In this document: positions 49,423 to 59,200 of the stretch, piece by piece | Numbering within the stretch: the stretch's first letter is position 1 | Layout of the letters: each line of letters opens with the position of its first letter | NCBI GenBank assembly: GCA_018268715.1 | Contig: JAFDVZ010000011.1 | Coordinates: 124,001-188,000 of the forward strand | Source: Acidobacteriota bacterium | GTDB lineage: Bacteria > Acidobacteriota > Terriglobia > Bryobacterales > Bryobacteraceae | DNA: 64,000 bases | Direction: 5' to 3' | Notes under the pieces: generated by a model | What the model was told of the DNA's origin: nothing | The model's database searches: none | The model's input: only the letters and a program-made list of their open reading frames with translations | Position numbers and translations under genes: made by a program

Positions 49423-51276
49423 TTACCGGCGGCGCAATCCGGACAGGTCGCGCACGGCGCCCTTGGCCGCGCTGGTGGCGAGCGCCGCATAAGCCCGCAG
49501 CGCGCCCGAAACATTGCGTTGGCGCGACCCCGGACGCCAGGCCGCATCGCCCTTGGCCTCCATGGCGCTGCGCCGCTCCGCCAGCGTCTCGTCGCTCACC
49601 GCCAGCCGCAGAACCCGCTTCGGAATGTCGATCTCCACCGTATCGCCGGTCTGGACCAGCGCCAGCGCTCCGCCCTCAGCCGACTCCGGCGAAACGTGCC
49701 CGATCGACAACCCGGAAGTGCCGCCCGAAAACCGCCCGTCGGTCACCAACGCGCAGGCCTTGCCCAAACCCTTCGACTTCAGGTAGCTCGTCGGATACAG
49801 CATCTCCTGCATCCCCGGACCGCCCTTGGGCCCTTCGTAGCGAATGATCACCACCTCGCCCGCCTGCACCTGGTCGCCGAGAATGCCGGCCACCGCGTCG
49901 TCCTGGCTCTCAAACACCCGCGCCGGCCCCGAAAACTTCAAAATCGAGGCGTCCACACCGGCCGTCTTCACAATGGAGCCGTCCTCGGCGATATTTCCGT
50001 ACAAAACGGCCAACCCGCCATCCGGGCTGAACGCATGCGCGACATCGCGAATGGCGCCCTTCTCCCGATCGACGTCGAGCGCGGCATAGCGCGCGCTCTG
50101 GCTGAACGGCTCGGTCGTGCGAACCCCGCCCGGCGCCGCCCGGTAGAACTCGGCCACCCCTGCGTCCGACGTCCGCCGCACGTCATGCTTCTCGATGGCG
50201 TCGCCGATCGTCGCCGCATGCACCGTATACGACGTCCGGTGGATCAGCCCCACCCGGTCCAACTCGCCCAGGATCGCCATCACGCCGCCCGCCCGATGCA
50301 CGTCCTCCACGTGGACCGTAGCCGACGAAGGCGCCACCTTGCAGATATTCGGAACCACCCGCGACAGCCGGTCGATATCCTTCATCGTGAACGGGACATC
50401 CCCCTCCTGCGCCGCGGCCAGCAGGTGCAGCACCGTATTCGTCGACCCGCCCATCGCGATATCCAGCGTCATGGCGTTCTCAAACGCCTCGAACGTCGCG
50501 ATGCCCCGCGGCGTCGCGGAAACATCGTCCTGTTCGTAATACCGCCGCGCCAGCTCCACAATCCGCCGCCCCGCCTCGAGAAACAGCTCCTTGCGATCGC
50601 CATGCGTCGCGACGATGGTCCCGTTGCCGGGCAGCGACAATCCCAGCGCCTCGGTCAGGCAGTTCATCGAATTCGCCGTGAACATCCCGGAGCAGGACCC
50701 GCACGTCGGGCACGCCGAACGCTCCATATCCGCGGTCTGATCGTCGGTCACCTTCGGATCGGCCGCCGCGATCATGGCGTCGATCAGGTCGATCGCGCGC
50801 ACGATGCCCGAATGCTGCACCTTGCCCGCCTCCATCGGCCCGCCCGAAACGAAGATCGCGGGAATATTCAGCCGCAGCGCGGCCATCAGCATCCCCGGCG
50901 TGATCTTGTCACAGTTGGAAATGCACACCATCGCATCGGCGCAGTGCGCATTGCACATGTACTCGACGCTATCGGCGATCAACTCCCGCGACGGCAGGCT
51001 GTACAGCATGCCATCGTGTCCCATGGCGATGCCGTCGTCGACGGCGATGGTGTTGAACTCCTTCGCCACGCCCCCGGCGCGCTCCACCTCGCGAGCCACC
51101 ATCTGGCCCAGGTCCTTCAAATGCACGTGACCCGGAACAAACTGCGTGAACGAATTGGCGATGGCGATAATCGGCTTATCGAAGTCGCCGTCCTTCATTC
51201 CAGTAGCGCGCCAGAGGCTGCGCGCGCCGGCCATATTCCGGCCATGGGTGGTGGTGCGGGAACGATACGTGGGCAT
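49423..51276 (-). CDS. ilvD: dihydroxy-acid dehydratase
   Basis: A 617-residue enzyme of the IlvD/Edd family. The start at 51276 begins [19 protein letters not shown], the classic IlvD N-terminus, so upstream in-frame codons are excluded. Cysteines in [13 protein letters not shown] and [19 protein letters not shown] provide iron-sulfur ligands, and [11 protein letters not shown] and [14 protein letters not shown] are signatures near the active site. It dehydrates dihydroxy-isovalerate or dihydroxy-methylvalerate in valine, isoleucine and leucine synthesis. It stands alone, followed by a good terminator. No other ilv gene is nearby. Confidence 0.95.
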   Translation of the reverse strand: MPTYRSRTTTHGRNMAGARSLWRATGMKDGDFDKPIIAIANSFTQFVPGHVHLKDLGQMVAREVERAGGVAKEFNTIAVDDGIAMGHDGMLYSLPSRELIADSVEYMCNAHCADAMVCISNCDKITPGMLMAALRLNIPAIFVSGGPMEAGKVQHSGIVRAIDLIDAMIAAADPKVTDDQTADMERSACPTCGSCSGMFTANSMNCLTEALGLSLPGNGTIVATHGDRKELFLEAGRRIVELARRYYEQDDVSATPRGIATFEAFENAMTLDIAMGGSTNTVLHLLAAAQEGDVPFTMKDIDRLSRVVPNICKVAPSSATVHVEDVHRAGGVMAILGELDRVGLIHRTSYTVHAATIGDAIEKHDVRRTSDAGVAEFYRAAPGGVRTTEPFSQSARYAALDVDREKGAIRDVAHAFSPDGGLAVLYGNIAEDGSIVKTAGVDASILKFSGPARVFESQDDAVAGILGDQVQAGEVVIIRYEGPKGGPGMQEMLYPTSYLKSKGLGKACALVTDGRFSGGTSGLSIGHVSPESAEGGALALVQTGDTVEIDIPKRVLRLAVSDETLAERRSAMEAKGDAAWRPGSRQRNVSGALRAYAALATSAAKGAVRDLSGLRRR

Positions 51277-51365
51277 GCTCTTTCTTGGTTTACGATAGCA
51301 GGACGCCCGCGCCGGGCTCAATGGCGGCGGGAAACGTCGGAGCCACCCGCCGCCGCCCGACCGCG

Positions 51366-54032
51366 CTACTGCTGCAATTCGGCGGTCAAAGTGGCGCCTC
51401 CCATCTGGGCCATCACCGCCATCATCTTCACCGGCTTCCGCGAATCCTTCGCAATCCAATAGGTCATGTTGTCATTGCCCCCATCGGCCGCCGTGACATG
51501 CACCTTATAGGTCTCAAACGACCCCGCCGGAGTCATCACGCTCTCGCTGCCCTCCACCTTCAACTGCAGCAGCTTCGTCTTCAACTTCTGCATGTCCAGG
51601 TTGCGGAACGTCGCCGTATACCCATCGGCCAGCGGCAGCAGCCCGATCACATTCGGCGCCCCCGCCCCCTCCGCAAACAGCGGACCGCCCATGTCGACAT
51701 CGATCGTCTTCTCCTGCCCATTCATATTCATCGACCCGGTGGCCTTATTCCCAGCCATCGCCACCTGCACCGACACCGGCCCCTGCTTCACACTGCGCTT
51801 CACCAGCACCAGCGTCTCCGCGTCCAGCAAGACAGTGTCCACGGCGTTGCCCATGGGCGTAGCCATGGTATCGGTGATCTCCCATCCGCCCTCGACCTTC
51901 TTGACCTCGGTCGAAACAGTCAGCGGCATGGTCTGCTGCCCCATCTGCACCTTGGCCGCGTACTTGCACACGCCCACCGCGGGCTTCACGGCCACCTTCG
52001 GCAGCCCCACCGCCGTTGCCTCCACGGTCTTGGCCAGCGTCACCGTAGCCGGATCCACGGTGATCTCCTTCAGCCGAGCCGCCACCTCCGGCGTCATATC
52101 TTCCTGATACCGCCCGCCCAGGTGTTTGGCGAAAAACTTCTCGATCGCCGCCAGCATGGCCATATTATTCACCGGCCGTGCGAACCCGTGACCCTCGTCC
52201 GGCGCCACCAGGTACTCCACCGGGAAATGCCGGTCCCGCAGCGCGATCACAATCTGATCGGCCTCCCGCTTATTCACCCGCGGATCATTCGCCCCCTGCA
52301 CCACAATCAGCGGCGTCTTGATCTTCGACGCCGAATTCAGCGGCGACTGCCGTTCCAACTGCGCCTTGCCCTCCGCCGTCCGGGGATCGCCCATCCGCTT
52401 ATAGAACATCACCCGAATCGGCTCCCAATACGGCGGAATCGATTCGAGCAGCGTAATCAGGTTCGAAGGCGCGACAATCGCCGCCGCCGCCGCGTACTGA
52501 TCGGGCGTAAACGCCACCCCGGCGAGCGTCGCATACCCGCCATAGGACCCGCCCATGATCGCCACTTTCTTGGGATCCGCGATGCCCTGCTCCACCAGCC
52601 ACTTCGCGCCCCAGGTGACATCGTCCTGCATCTTCTCTCCCCACTGCTGGTTGCCCGCATTGAGGAACTTCTTGCCAAACCCCGTCGAACCGCGGAAATT
52701 CGGCGCCAGCACCGCATACCCGCGATTGGCCAGAAACTGCGCATAGCCATTGAAGCCCCACTCATCGCGCGCCCACGGCCCACCATGCGGGAACAGAATC
52801 GCCGGCAGGTTCTTCGCCGGAATCCCCTTGGGCAGCGTCAGGTAGGCGGGAATCTCCATCCCGTCGCTCGACTTGTAGCGCACCGGCTTCATTGTCGCCA
52901 GCGCCCCGCGGTCGATCTTCTCGCGGATCTTATACTCGAGCGTCAGCTTCCGGCTCTGCCTATCGAACAGGTACGTCTCGCCCGGCTCCACATCGCTATT
53001 GGCCGACACCAGCATCAGCCGCTCGTCATCGGTGCGCGACCCGAGCCCGATCTGCCGCCCCGGAAACTTGCCCTGCAGAAACTTATAATCGGTCTCCCAG
53101 GCCTTGTTCTTCCAGTTAAAGCGGACCTTCTCATCGTCATAGACCGTAGCCACAATCTCATGCGTCTTCTCGGAGATCACCGCCTGCTGCAGATCCACGC
53201 GCTTCAGCGGATCGCTCTCCACCACCGCCGTCTTCCCGCTCGCCGGATCGAGCGTGGCCAGCGAGATTAAGTCGACGCCATCGCCCTTGTTCGTAGCCAG
53301 GTAGATCAATTGATCGGTCTTATCGAAGGCGATGGGATCGCAAGACTCGAACACGCCGCAGGAATAGATCTTCTTGAATCCGTCCTCATCCACCCGCAGG
53401 ATCTCGGTGTCGCCACTTTCCGCCGAGCGGGAAGCCAGCCGCAGCCGGTCCTTGTGATCGAAAATCCAGCCAGTGACGCGATCCGTATTCTTCCGCACCA
53501 GCTTCCGCTCGCCGGAAGAGATATGGACTTCATACAGATCATGCCAGGCCTTATCGCGATCATTCAGCCCGACATAGACGACATCGGGAGCGCTGCGCGG
53601 CACGGCGTAGAGTATGGCGCGCACGCCCTTGGCTTCGGTGATATTGCGCGCCGCGGGAGCCTCGGAGCCAGGTGCGGGCTTGTCATTGGGATTCACGGCG
53701 TAGGCATTGAAGTTTTCATCGCCGCCGGAGTCTTTGACGAAGATGATGAACTTCCCATCGCGGCTCCAAAGATAGCCGGCGATCGGCCGTTTGGTTTCGG
53801 CGCTCACCAGGTGGGCGGCGCTAAACGGCTCACTCGTCTTCTTGACCCAGATATTCCGGGTCGAATTCCAAGGCTTCATGAACGCGATAAACTTCCCATC
53901 GGGAGAAATCTGCGCGCTCGCAATTTCGGGGTTATCGAACAGCAGTTGGCGGTCGATCAGCGGCGGCAATTGCGCAAAGACCGCGGAAGTCAGGCACAGG
54001 GCCGGCAGAAGCCTCTTGAGTGTGGATAGCAT
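51366..54032 (-). CDS. S9-family prolyl oligopeptidase fused to C-terminal lipoprotein-like domain
   Basis: An 888-residue secreted protein with a signal peptide ([14 protein letters not shown]) and a beta-propeller region. The S9 hydrolase domain has nucleophile GGSYGGYA (Ser about 496), Asp in ANDPRVNK (about 584) and His in DEGHGFARP (about 615), typical of the S9C acylaminoacyl-peptidase-like branch. Unusually, about 240 extra residues follow the peptidase: a beta-rich region with [20 protein letters not shown] and [20 protein letters not shown], resembling DUF3108-like proteins. It should degrade peptides in the periplasm; the tail may anchor or sense. It is divergent from the BrnTA genes. 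Confidence 0.92.
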   Translation of the reverse strand: MLSTLKRLLPALCLTSAVFAQLPPLIDRQLLFDNPEIASAQISPDGKFIAFMKPWNSTRNIWVKKTSEPFSAAHLVSAETKRPIAGYLWSRDGKFIIFVKDSGGDENFNAYAVNPNDKPAPGSEAPAARNITEAKGVRAILYAVPRSAPDVVYVGLNDRDKAWHDLYEVHISSGERKLVRKNTDRVTGWIFDHKDRLRLASRSAESGDTEILRVDEDGFKKIYSCGVFESCDPIAFDKTDQLIYLATNKGDGVDLISLATLDPASGKTAVVESDPLKRVDLQQAVISEKTHEIVATVYDDEKVRFNWKNKAWETDYKFLQGKFPGRQIGLGSRTDDERLMLVSANSDVEPGETYLFDRQSRKLTLEYKIREKIDRGALATMKPVRYKSSDGMEIPAYLTLPKGIPAKNLPAILFPHGGPWARDEWGFNGYAQFLANRGYAVLAPNFRGSTGFGKKFLNAGNQQWGEKMQDDVTWGAKWLVEQGIADPKKVAIMGGSYGGYATLAGVAFTPDQYAAAAAIVAPSNLITLLESIPPYWEPIRVMFYKRMGDPRTAEGKAQLERQSPLNSASKIKTPLIVVQGANDPRVNKREADQIVIALRDRHFPVEYLVAPDEGHGFARPVNNMAMLAAIEKFFAKHLGGRYQEDMTPEVAARLKEITVDPATVTLAKTVEATAVGLPKVAVKPAVGVCKYAAKVQMGQQTMPLTVSTEVKKVEGGWEITDTMATPMGNAVDTVLLDAETLVLVKRSVKQGPVSVQVAMAGNKATGSMNMNGQEKTIDVDMGGPLFAEGAGAPNVIGLLPLADGYTATFRNLDMQKLKTKLLQLKVEGSESVMTPAGSFETYKVHVTAADGGNDNMTYWIAKDSRKPVKMMAVMAQMGGATLTAELQQ

Positions 54033-54153
54033 AGGCCGATACTCACCGTACGAGTTTCAGCGTCCCGATGTTCCCTTGTCAACCACCGTCAGGGCCGGTT
54101 CGCGCCTCAGGCCAGGGTACGAACAGGAGCACGAGCCACTCTCCGGCGCCAGC

Positions 54154-54168
54154 ACATGCATTGCATAT
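54154..54168. promoter_or_regulatory. candidate operator palindrome before brnT
   Basis: ACATGCATTGCATAT is an imperfect palindrome with core ATGCA-T-TGCAT, 17 bases before the BrnT start codon. BrnA antitoxins repress their own operons by binding palindromes near the promoter, so this is a reasonable autoregulation site. Prediction only. Confidence 0.4.
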
Positions 54169-54184
54169 ACAATAGGAAGCGGTC

Positions 54185-54460
54185 GTGTTCGAATGGGATC
54201 GGCACAATCTGCGAAAGGTGCGGGCGCACGGACTGACCCGCGCGGAGGTCGAGGATGGCCTTTCCCGCGATCCCATCCTCATTTACGAGCAGGAAGCCGA
54301 AGGCGAGGCTCGTTACGTATATTACAGTGAAACCGGCCGGAGCCGGATGATCGCTGTGGTGCTGACGGAGCGCGGCGACAGGATCAGGGTGATCACCGCA
54401 TATGATCTGGACGCTGGCCAGAAGAAAGAGTACGTACAGCGCCGGTTACAGGGAGAATGA
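54185..54460 (+). CDS. brnT: BrnT-family ribonuclease toxin
   Basis: A 91-residue protein of the BrnT (DUF497) toxin family. It begins FEWDRHNLRKVRAHGLTRAEVEDGL, matching the family's 'FEWDexKa..n..KHGvsFeeA' start, and continues with the YVYYSETGRSRMIAVVLTERGDRIRVITAYDL segment including the Arg-Ile-Arg core. BrnT folds like RelE and cleaves RNA. GTG start, with AGGAAG five bases upstream. It overlaps brnA by four bases (ATGA), the usual toxin-first order. Confidence 0.88.
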   Translation: MFEWDRHNLRKVRAHGLTRAEVEDGLSRDPILIYEQEAEGEARYVYYSETGRSRMIAVVLTERGDRIRVITAYDLDAGQKKEYVQRRLQGE

Positions 54461-54759
54461 TGCCAAAAGGAGTGGAGAGTTCGAAACCGCCAAAATTCCA
54501 GAGCGAAAGCGCCGAAGCGGACTGGTGGGCAAGTGACGAAGGCCGAGCATTCCTCAAGCAGCAGCCCTCGAAAAAGCGCAAGGGTTCGCCTCTCGTGGCC
54601 AAACTAGGCGGAACCACCAGCGTGCAGATCGCACTCCGATTGCCCGGTCCGGACCTGGAGCGCGCGCGTGAAATCGCAGCGCGTAAGGGGATCGGCTACC
54701 AGACGCTGCTGAAGATGCTCGTGCACGAGGGATTGCAACGCGAAGCCCGGCGCCAATAG
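54457..54759 (+). CDS. brnA: BrnA-family antitoxin (ribbon-helix-helix)
   Basis: A 100-residue protein matching BrnA/CopG-type antitoxins: the N-terminal PKFQSESAEADWWASDEGR is the toxin-binding segment typical of the family ('P.F.seaee..fW'), and the C-terminal IALRLPGPDLERAREIAARKGIGYQTLLKMLVHEGL is a ribbon-helix-helix DNA-binding motif. It should neutralise BrnT and repress the operon. The ATGATG start overlaps the toxin stop. Confidence 0.85.
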   Translation: MMPKGVESSKPPKFQSESAEADWWASDEGRAFLKQQPSKKRKGSPLVAKLGGTTSVQIALRLPGPDLERAREIAARKGIGYQTLLKMLVHEGLQREARRQ

Positions 54760-54846
54760 CGAGACAGGCTCCCATTCGCGAATCGAAAGAGCCCCTGCGC
54801 GATGCAAGGCGCCTTGCTGGCATGCCCGCGGAGATTCGAGCAGCGG

Positions 54847-55131
54847 TCAGCCGGCGGGGCGATATCGCTCGACGTGGATTTGGTCCTGTTCGATCTGAGC
54901 AAGATCGTAATTCGCCTGGAGGCGCAGCCACATATCGGCGCTGCCGCCAAACGCCTTTGCAAGGCGGACCGCCATCTCGGCGGAAATCCCGGCGTTCCCA
55001 TTAACTAGGTTATTCAGCGTCTGCCTCGTAACTCCCAGAGCCCTGGCCGCCTCCGTGACAGTCAATCCGAGCGGTTCCACGCAATCCTGCCGGACAATTC
55101 GACCCGGATGCGGCGGATTCTTCATCGGCAT
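54847..55131 (-). CDS. HigA-family antitoxin-like protein without adjacent toxin
   Basis: A 94-residue HigA/VapI-type protein: [58 protein letters not shown] is an XRE helix-turn-helix, and [16 protein letters not shown] is the family's C-terminal signature. The ATG at 55131 is chosen because GGGGGGA lies about five bases upstream. In HigBA operons a small HigB toxin gene precedes higA. Here the preceding gene on this strand, 14 bp away, is a Gfo/Idh oxidoreductase, and no HigB-like frame is seen, so it is an orphan. It may act on a distant toxin or as a transcription factor. Confidence 0.85.
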   Translation of the reverse strand: MPMKNPPHPGRIVRQDCVEPLGLTVTEAARALGVTRQTLNNLVNGNAGISAEMAVRLAKAFGGSADMWLRLQANYDLAQIEQDQIHVERYRPAG

Positions 55132-55145
55132 GCTGTGTCCCCCCA

Positions 55146-56252
55146 TCACCCCCGCATCATCTCATCCCAACCAATCTCCCGCCGCCGGTCCATCGCCATC
55201 CGCCCCAAAATCGCCGTCAGCGTGCTCTCCGCCCCGGTAATCGCCGTATTCTGCGGACGCCCCTCCCGCACCCGAGCCACAAAATCCGCCACCGCATCGA
55301 TCGAAATATTCCGCGGCGACCGCTCCACCGTCTCCTGCCCAGCCCCCCGAAAATGCCGCCAGTGATTCTCCGAAGTCTCCACCATCCCCCGCTCGCCGAA
55401 AAACTGCTCCACCACGTCGCGATACCCCTCGGGCGCAAGCGTCGTCCCCGCCATCTGCCCCTGCACCCCGCCGTCATACTCATAAGCGACGAAGTTATGA
55501 TCCCGGGAATCGCCCCGCCGCAACAACGTAGTCCCGCCAGCCCCAATCGCCGACTTAGGATGCCCGCCCAGAAACCAATTCAGAATATCGATAACATGGA
55601 CGTTATTCTCGACAATCAAATCCCCCGACAAATCCCTCCACTCATGCCAGGCGGCGTTCTTTTCAGCCTCGGTCCGGGGCGCCGGCGCCGAACCAACTGG
55701 CGTCGCCGCGGCCCCTGACTTAATAAACCGGGCATGCCCAAGATAGATCCTGCCAATCGCCCCCGCATCCACCGCCTGCTTCGCCTTCAAATACACCTGA
55801 GCAAACCGCCGCTGGAATCCGAAAACGATATTCAACTTACGGTCAGCCGAATCGGCGGCCTTAATAATCCGCTTACAACCCTCCACATCCGGCGCCGCCG
55901 GCTTTTCGATGTAGATATGCTTGCCGGAGCGAATCGCGGCCTCGAAATGATCGGCGTGCAGAAACACCGGAGTAGCGATCACCACCGCATCCACATCGCT
56001 GGCCAGCAATTGCTCTAAATCCCGATACACCCGCGGATTCTCAAGCCCCAGCGCCGCCTTCGCCTTCTCAATCCGCGCATCCACCACATCGCACAGCGCG
56101 ACAACCCGCGCGGGCGTATTCTTCGCCATCAGATCGGTAACCAGCAACCCGCGAGGGCCGGCGCCGATCAACCCCACCGTAATCGCCGAGTTAGCCGCGC
56201 TCGAACCCACCGCGGCCGCCGCGCCGGCAATCACAAAATTCCGCCGATTCAT
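55146..56252 (-). CDS. Gfo/Idh/MocA oxidoreductase, Tat leader (first of tandem pair)
   Basis: A 368-residue oxidoreductase with a twin-arginine-like start ([15 protein letters not shown]), Rossmann motif [13 protein letters not shown] and YIEKPAAPD carrying the EKP lysine near residue 145. [25 protein letters not shown] is typical of the sugar-dehydrogenase branch found with polysaccharide degradation genes. It overlaps the next Gfo/Idh gene upstream by ATGA, so the two paralogues are co-translated. They differ too much to be a recent duplication. Substrate unknown; DUF1080-type hydrolases often work with such enzymes. Confidence 0.88.
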   Translation of the reverse strand: MNRRNFVIAGAAAAVGSSAANSAITVGLIGAGPRGLLVTDLMAKNTPARVVALCDVVDARIEKAKAALGLENPRVYRDLEQLLASDVDAVVIATPVFLHADHFEAAIRSGKHIYIEKPAAPDVEGCKRIIKAADSADRKLNIVFGFQRRFAQVYLKAKQAVDAGAIGRIYLGHARFIKSGAAATPVGSAPAPRTEAEKNAAWHEWRDLSGDLIVENNVHVIDILNWFLGGHPKSAIGAGGTTLLRRGDSRDHNFVAYEYDGGVQGQMAGTTLAPEGYRDVVEQFFGERGMVETSENHWRHFRGAGQETVERSPRNISIDAVADFVARVREGRPQNTAITGAESTLTAILGRMAMDRRREIGWDEMMRG

Positions 56253-57304
56253 CCCTTAATCTCCCCAGCCGCCCGCAGCAAAGTCTCCTGCAGTAATAAC
56301 TCGTGCTCATAAGATAACTCGAGCGCCGTCCCACTCCGAATCGCGCGAGCCAACTCCCTGAAGTCGCCGACAAAGCGAGGCTGGGGCGGCAGCGCGACAT
56401 CCTGCCAGCCGGCCTTGTAACTCCCCCGCGCCTCACGCAGATACACCCGCATGCGGGGCGGATTCGACTCCGGATGCACCAGAAAACTGCCGTCCGTGCC
56501 GATCACCTCAAAGCACCGGTAATCGGTGGCCCCAGCCATCCGGGCCGACTGCGTAATCACCGCCAGCGCCTGCTCGAATTCGAAAACCGCGACGCTATTA
56601 TCGGCCAGCCGGTCGTCGACGCCCGTATGATGCCGGAACCAGCCCTGCACCTTGCTGGGACGCCCCAGCAACCGCACCGTCGGGTCAATCGCGTGCCCCG
56701 CCAACTCGAAAAATCCGCCGCCCTTGTACCGGGCCTCCACCGCGCGCTGGACCGCGTCCCGGTCGGCGCTCATATTGCCGCGCACCATGTGGACACGCCC
56801 CAGCCACCCCTTGCGAGCCGCCTCGATCGCGGCGTTCACGCCCTCATGCCAGCGCCAGACATACCCCGTCTGCAGCAGCAGCTTCTTACGCCGAGCCTCG
56901 GCTGCCAGCGCCTGAAACCGGCCCAAGTCATTGCCAGGCGGCTTCTCCAGGTGCAGATGCTTCCCCGCCGCGATCACGCGCTCCCCGCGATCCAGCGCCT
57001 CCCACACATGACACTCGACAACCACCAACTCAATCGAACCATCGGCCAGCATCGCGGCGTCGTCCACAAACGGCACGCCCTGAAACAAAGGCTCCTTCTG
57101 GGCCCGCGCGCGCACCGCCGGATCCGGATCCCACACCGCCGCCACCTGGTAATCCGGCGAGTCCTTCATCGCCTTAAACTTGCCGGTCGTATGACTGTGC
57201 TCCAGGCCAAACACCGCGGCCCGTATCGGCCCCCGCGACGTCTGCGCCCCAAGCGCCGCCGGCCCCGCCGCCGCGAATTTCAAAAAGTCCCGCCGATCCA
57301 CCAT
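56249..57304 (-). CDS. Gfo/Idh/MocA oxidoreductase, Tat leader (second of tandem pair)
   Basis: A 351-residue oxidoreductase with the twin-arginine-type leader DRRDFLKFAAAGPAALGA, a degenerate dinucleotide segment (IRAAVFGLEHSHTTGKF) and HLEKPPGNDLG carrying the EKP lysine. The usual GxGxxG is changed to GLEHSH, so NAD(P) binding may be weak or different. RGNMSADRDAVQRAV and FFELAGHAIDP are further family blocks. It is the first gene of the tandem pair and divergent (57 bp) from the DUF1592 gene. Periplasmic carbohydrate oxidation is the best guess. Confidence 0.82.
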   Translation of the reverse strand: MVDRRDFLKFAAAGPAALGAQTSRGPIRAAVFGLEHSHTTGKFKAMKDSPDYQVAAVWDPDPAVRARAQKEPLFQGVPFVDDAAMLADGSIELVVVECHVWEALDRGERVIAAGKHLHLEKPPGNDLGRFQALAAEARRKKLLLQTGYVWRWHEGVNAAIEAARKGWLGRVHMVRGNMSADRDAVQRAVEARYKGGGFFELAGHAIDPTVRLLGRPSKVQGWFRHHTGVDDRLADNSVAVFEFEQALAVITQSARMAGATDYRCFEVIGTDGSFLVHPESNPPRMRVYLREARGSYKAGWQDVALPPQPRFVGDFRELARAIRSGTALELSYEHELLLQETLLRAAGEIKG

Positions 57305-57361
57305 GATCAGGGATCATAACACCCACGCATGCTACATTGAGTCACAACGGCGCCTCGATCC

Positions 57362-59200
57362 ATGTTGGGCAAGCACTGGGTAATAGCGATAGGAGGGCTC
57401 CTCACGGCGGCCGCGCAGCCGTCCGCCCCCACCGCATTCCTCGGCGCCTGGTGCGGCGCCTGCCACTCGCCCAAAGCCAGGGCGGGCGGCTTCAGCCTCT
57501 CCACCCTCGAACGGCCGGACTCCTTCCGCGACGCCCAGGACCTGTGGAACCGCGCCGCCACGCGCGTCCGCAACTTCGAAATGCCGCCCCGCGGCGCCCC
57601 CGCCCCATCCGCCGACCTGCGCGAGCGCTTCGTCTCCACCGTGCAGCAAACCCTCCGCCAGGAGTCCTGTTCAACGCAAACCGCGCCCCCGCCCGCGCGC
57701 ATCCGCCGCCTCAACCGCGGCCAGTATTCGGCCACCATCCGGGACCTGCTGAATCTCCACACCGACGCCGGCGCCCAGTTGCCCGCCGACGGCGCCGGAG
57801 GAGAAGGTTTCGACAACGCCGAAGAGACGTTGTTCCTCTCCCCCATCCACGCCGAAAAGTACCTGGACGCCGCCAAAGCCGCGCTCAACGCCGCCGCGAA
57901 GGATCCCCCGGCGCGAGCCCGCTTCCTCACCGCGCAACCGTCCGCCTCAACCACGCCGGACCAGGCCGCCCGGGCCATCCTCGCCGCGTTCCTCCCACGC
58001 GCCTTCCGCCGCCCCGTCGACGAGTCCGACATCGCCTTTCACCTGTCCCTATACGAGGCCGAGCGCAAGCGTGGCGGATCGTTCGACGACGCGATCCTGT
58101 ACGCGCTGCGCGGCGCCCTGATCTCCCCCCGCTTCCTGTTCCGAGTGGAGCCGAACGGCCCCCTCGACGACTACGCCCTGGCCTCGCGCCTGTCTTACTT
58201 CCTGTGGAACTCCATGCCCGACGCGCCGTTGTTCGAGCTCGCCGCGTCCGGTCAACTCCACGACCCAGCGGTGCTGAAGGCCCAGGTCGCGCGCATGCTC
58301 CGCGACGCCAGGTCATTCGATTTCGCCCAAAGTTTCGTCGAACAATGGCTGCGCACGCGGGAACTCGCCCAAACCACCCACCCTGACCCCGGCCTGTTCC
58401 CGCCCTGGAAGGACGCCGAACTCCAGGGCGACATCCGCTACCAGCCGGTTCTGTTCTTCCGCGAGATCATCGTCAACAACCTCCCGTTGCTCGACCTGAT
58501 CGATTCGAAGTGGACCATCGCCACCCGCAAACTGCAGAAGCTGTACGGCCTGAACGTGAAGCCGCCCAAGCCGGACACCGCCCAGCAGCCCCAGCGCATC
58601 GAACTCCCCGAAGCGAGCGGCCGCGGCGGACTGCTCGGCATGGCGGCCGTACTCGCCGTATCCTCCCACCCGCACCGCACCAGTCCCGTGTTGCGAGGAA
58701 AGTGGCTGCTCGACGCCATGCTCGGCACACCCCCTCCGCCGCCGCCGCCCGGAGTCCCACCGCTCGATGAAGGCGCGGCCGCCAGCGCTCGCACCCTGCG
58801 CGACCGTCTGGCCGCCCACCGCGCCAACGCCGCCTGCGCCAGTTGTCACGACCGCATCGACCCGCTCGGCTTTGCGCTTGAAAACTACGACGCCATCGGC
58901 CGCTGGCGCACCGAGGACGCCGGCCAACCCATCGACGCCTCCGGCCAGCTACCCGACGGAACCCGCTTCAACGGCCCGGCCGAACTGAAGTCCGCCCTCA
59001 TGGCCCGCAAGGAGTTGTTCGTCCGCAACCTGACCCGCCGCCTGCTCGGCTACGCGCTGGGCCGGGGCCTCGCCATCGAGGATGCCTGCGCGGTGGAAAC
59101 CATCGCCGCCAACGCCGCCAACGCCGGCTACAGCGCGCAATCATTGATTACGGAGATCGTGATGAGTCCCCAATTCCGCATCCAGGGAGCGCGCCCATGA
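57362..59200 (+). CDS. DUF1592/DUF1588/DUF1585-type cytochrome-like secreted protein
   Basis: A 612-residue protein with a signal peptide (VIAIGGLLTAAAQ). CGACH (Cys31, Cys34, His35) and CASCH (Cys492, Cys495, His496) are two heme c-binding motifs, the first N-terminal and the second near the end. Between them lie the DUF1587 (RLNRGQYSATIRDLLNLH), DUF1595, DUF1592 and DUF1588 (GLLGMAAVLAVSSHPHRTSPV) domains, with DUF1585 at the C-terminus. This set is common in Planctomycetes, Verrucomicrobia and Solibacter-like Acidobacteriota. Function unknown; an electron-transfer or polysaccharide role has been suggested. It overlaps the DUF1552 gene by ATGA. Confidence 0.92.
   Translation: MLGKHWVIAIGGLLTAAAQPSAPTAFLGAWCGACHSPKARAGGFSLSTLERPDSFRDAQDLWNRAATRVRNFEMPPRGAPAPSADLRERFVSTVQQTLRQESCSTQTAPPPARIRRLNRGQYSATIRDLLNLHTDAGAQLPADGAGGEGFDNAEETLFLSPIHAEKYLDAAKAALNAAAKDPPARARFLTAQPSASTTPDQAARAILAAFLPRAFRRPVDESDIAFHLSLYEAERKRGGSFDDAILYALRGALISPRFLFRVEPNGPLDDYALASRLSYFLWNSMPDAPLFELAASGQLHDPAVLKAQVARMLRDARSFDFAQSFVEQWLRTRELAQTTHPDPGLFPPWKDAELQGDIRYQPVLFFREIIVNNLPLLDLIDSKWTIATRKLQKLYGLNVKPPKPDTAQQPQRIELPEASGRGGLLGMAAVLAVSSHPHRTSPVLRGKWLLDAMLGTPPPPPPPGVPPLDEGAAASARTLRDRLAAHRANAACASCHDRIDPLGFALENYDAIGRWRTEDAGQPIDASGQLPDGTRFNGPAELKSALMARKELFVRNLTRRLLGYALGRGLAIEDACAVETIAANAANAGYSAQSLITEIVMSPQFRIQGARP

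Noticed and set aside
49333..51462. A 709-codon plus-strand open frame opposite ilvD
   Set aside because: The product is Arg/His/Pro-rich without any domain, and ilvD on the other strand is unambiguous.
51285..53270. A 661-codon plus-strand open frame opposite the S9 peptidase
   Set aside because: It encodes repetitive Arg/His/Leu sequence with no motif; it is a shadow of the peptidase's codon bias.
55146..55400. A HigB toxin gene upstream of HigA
   Set aside because: The DNA belongs to the end of a complete Gfo/Idh gene; no RelE-like frame is present on either strand.
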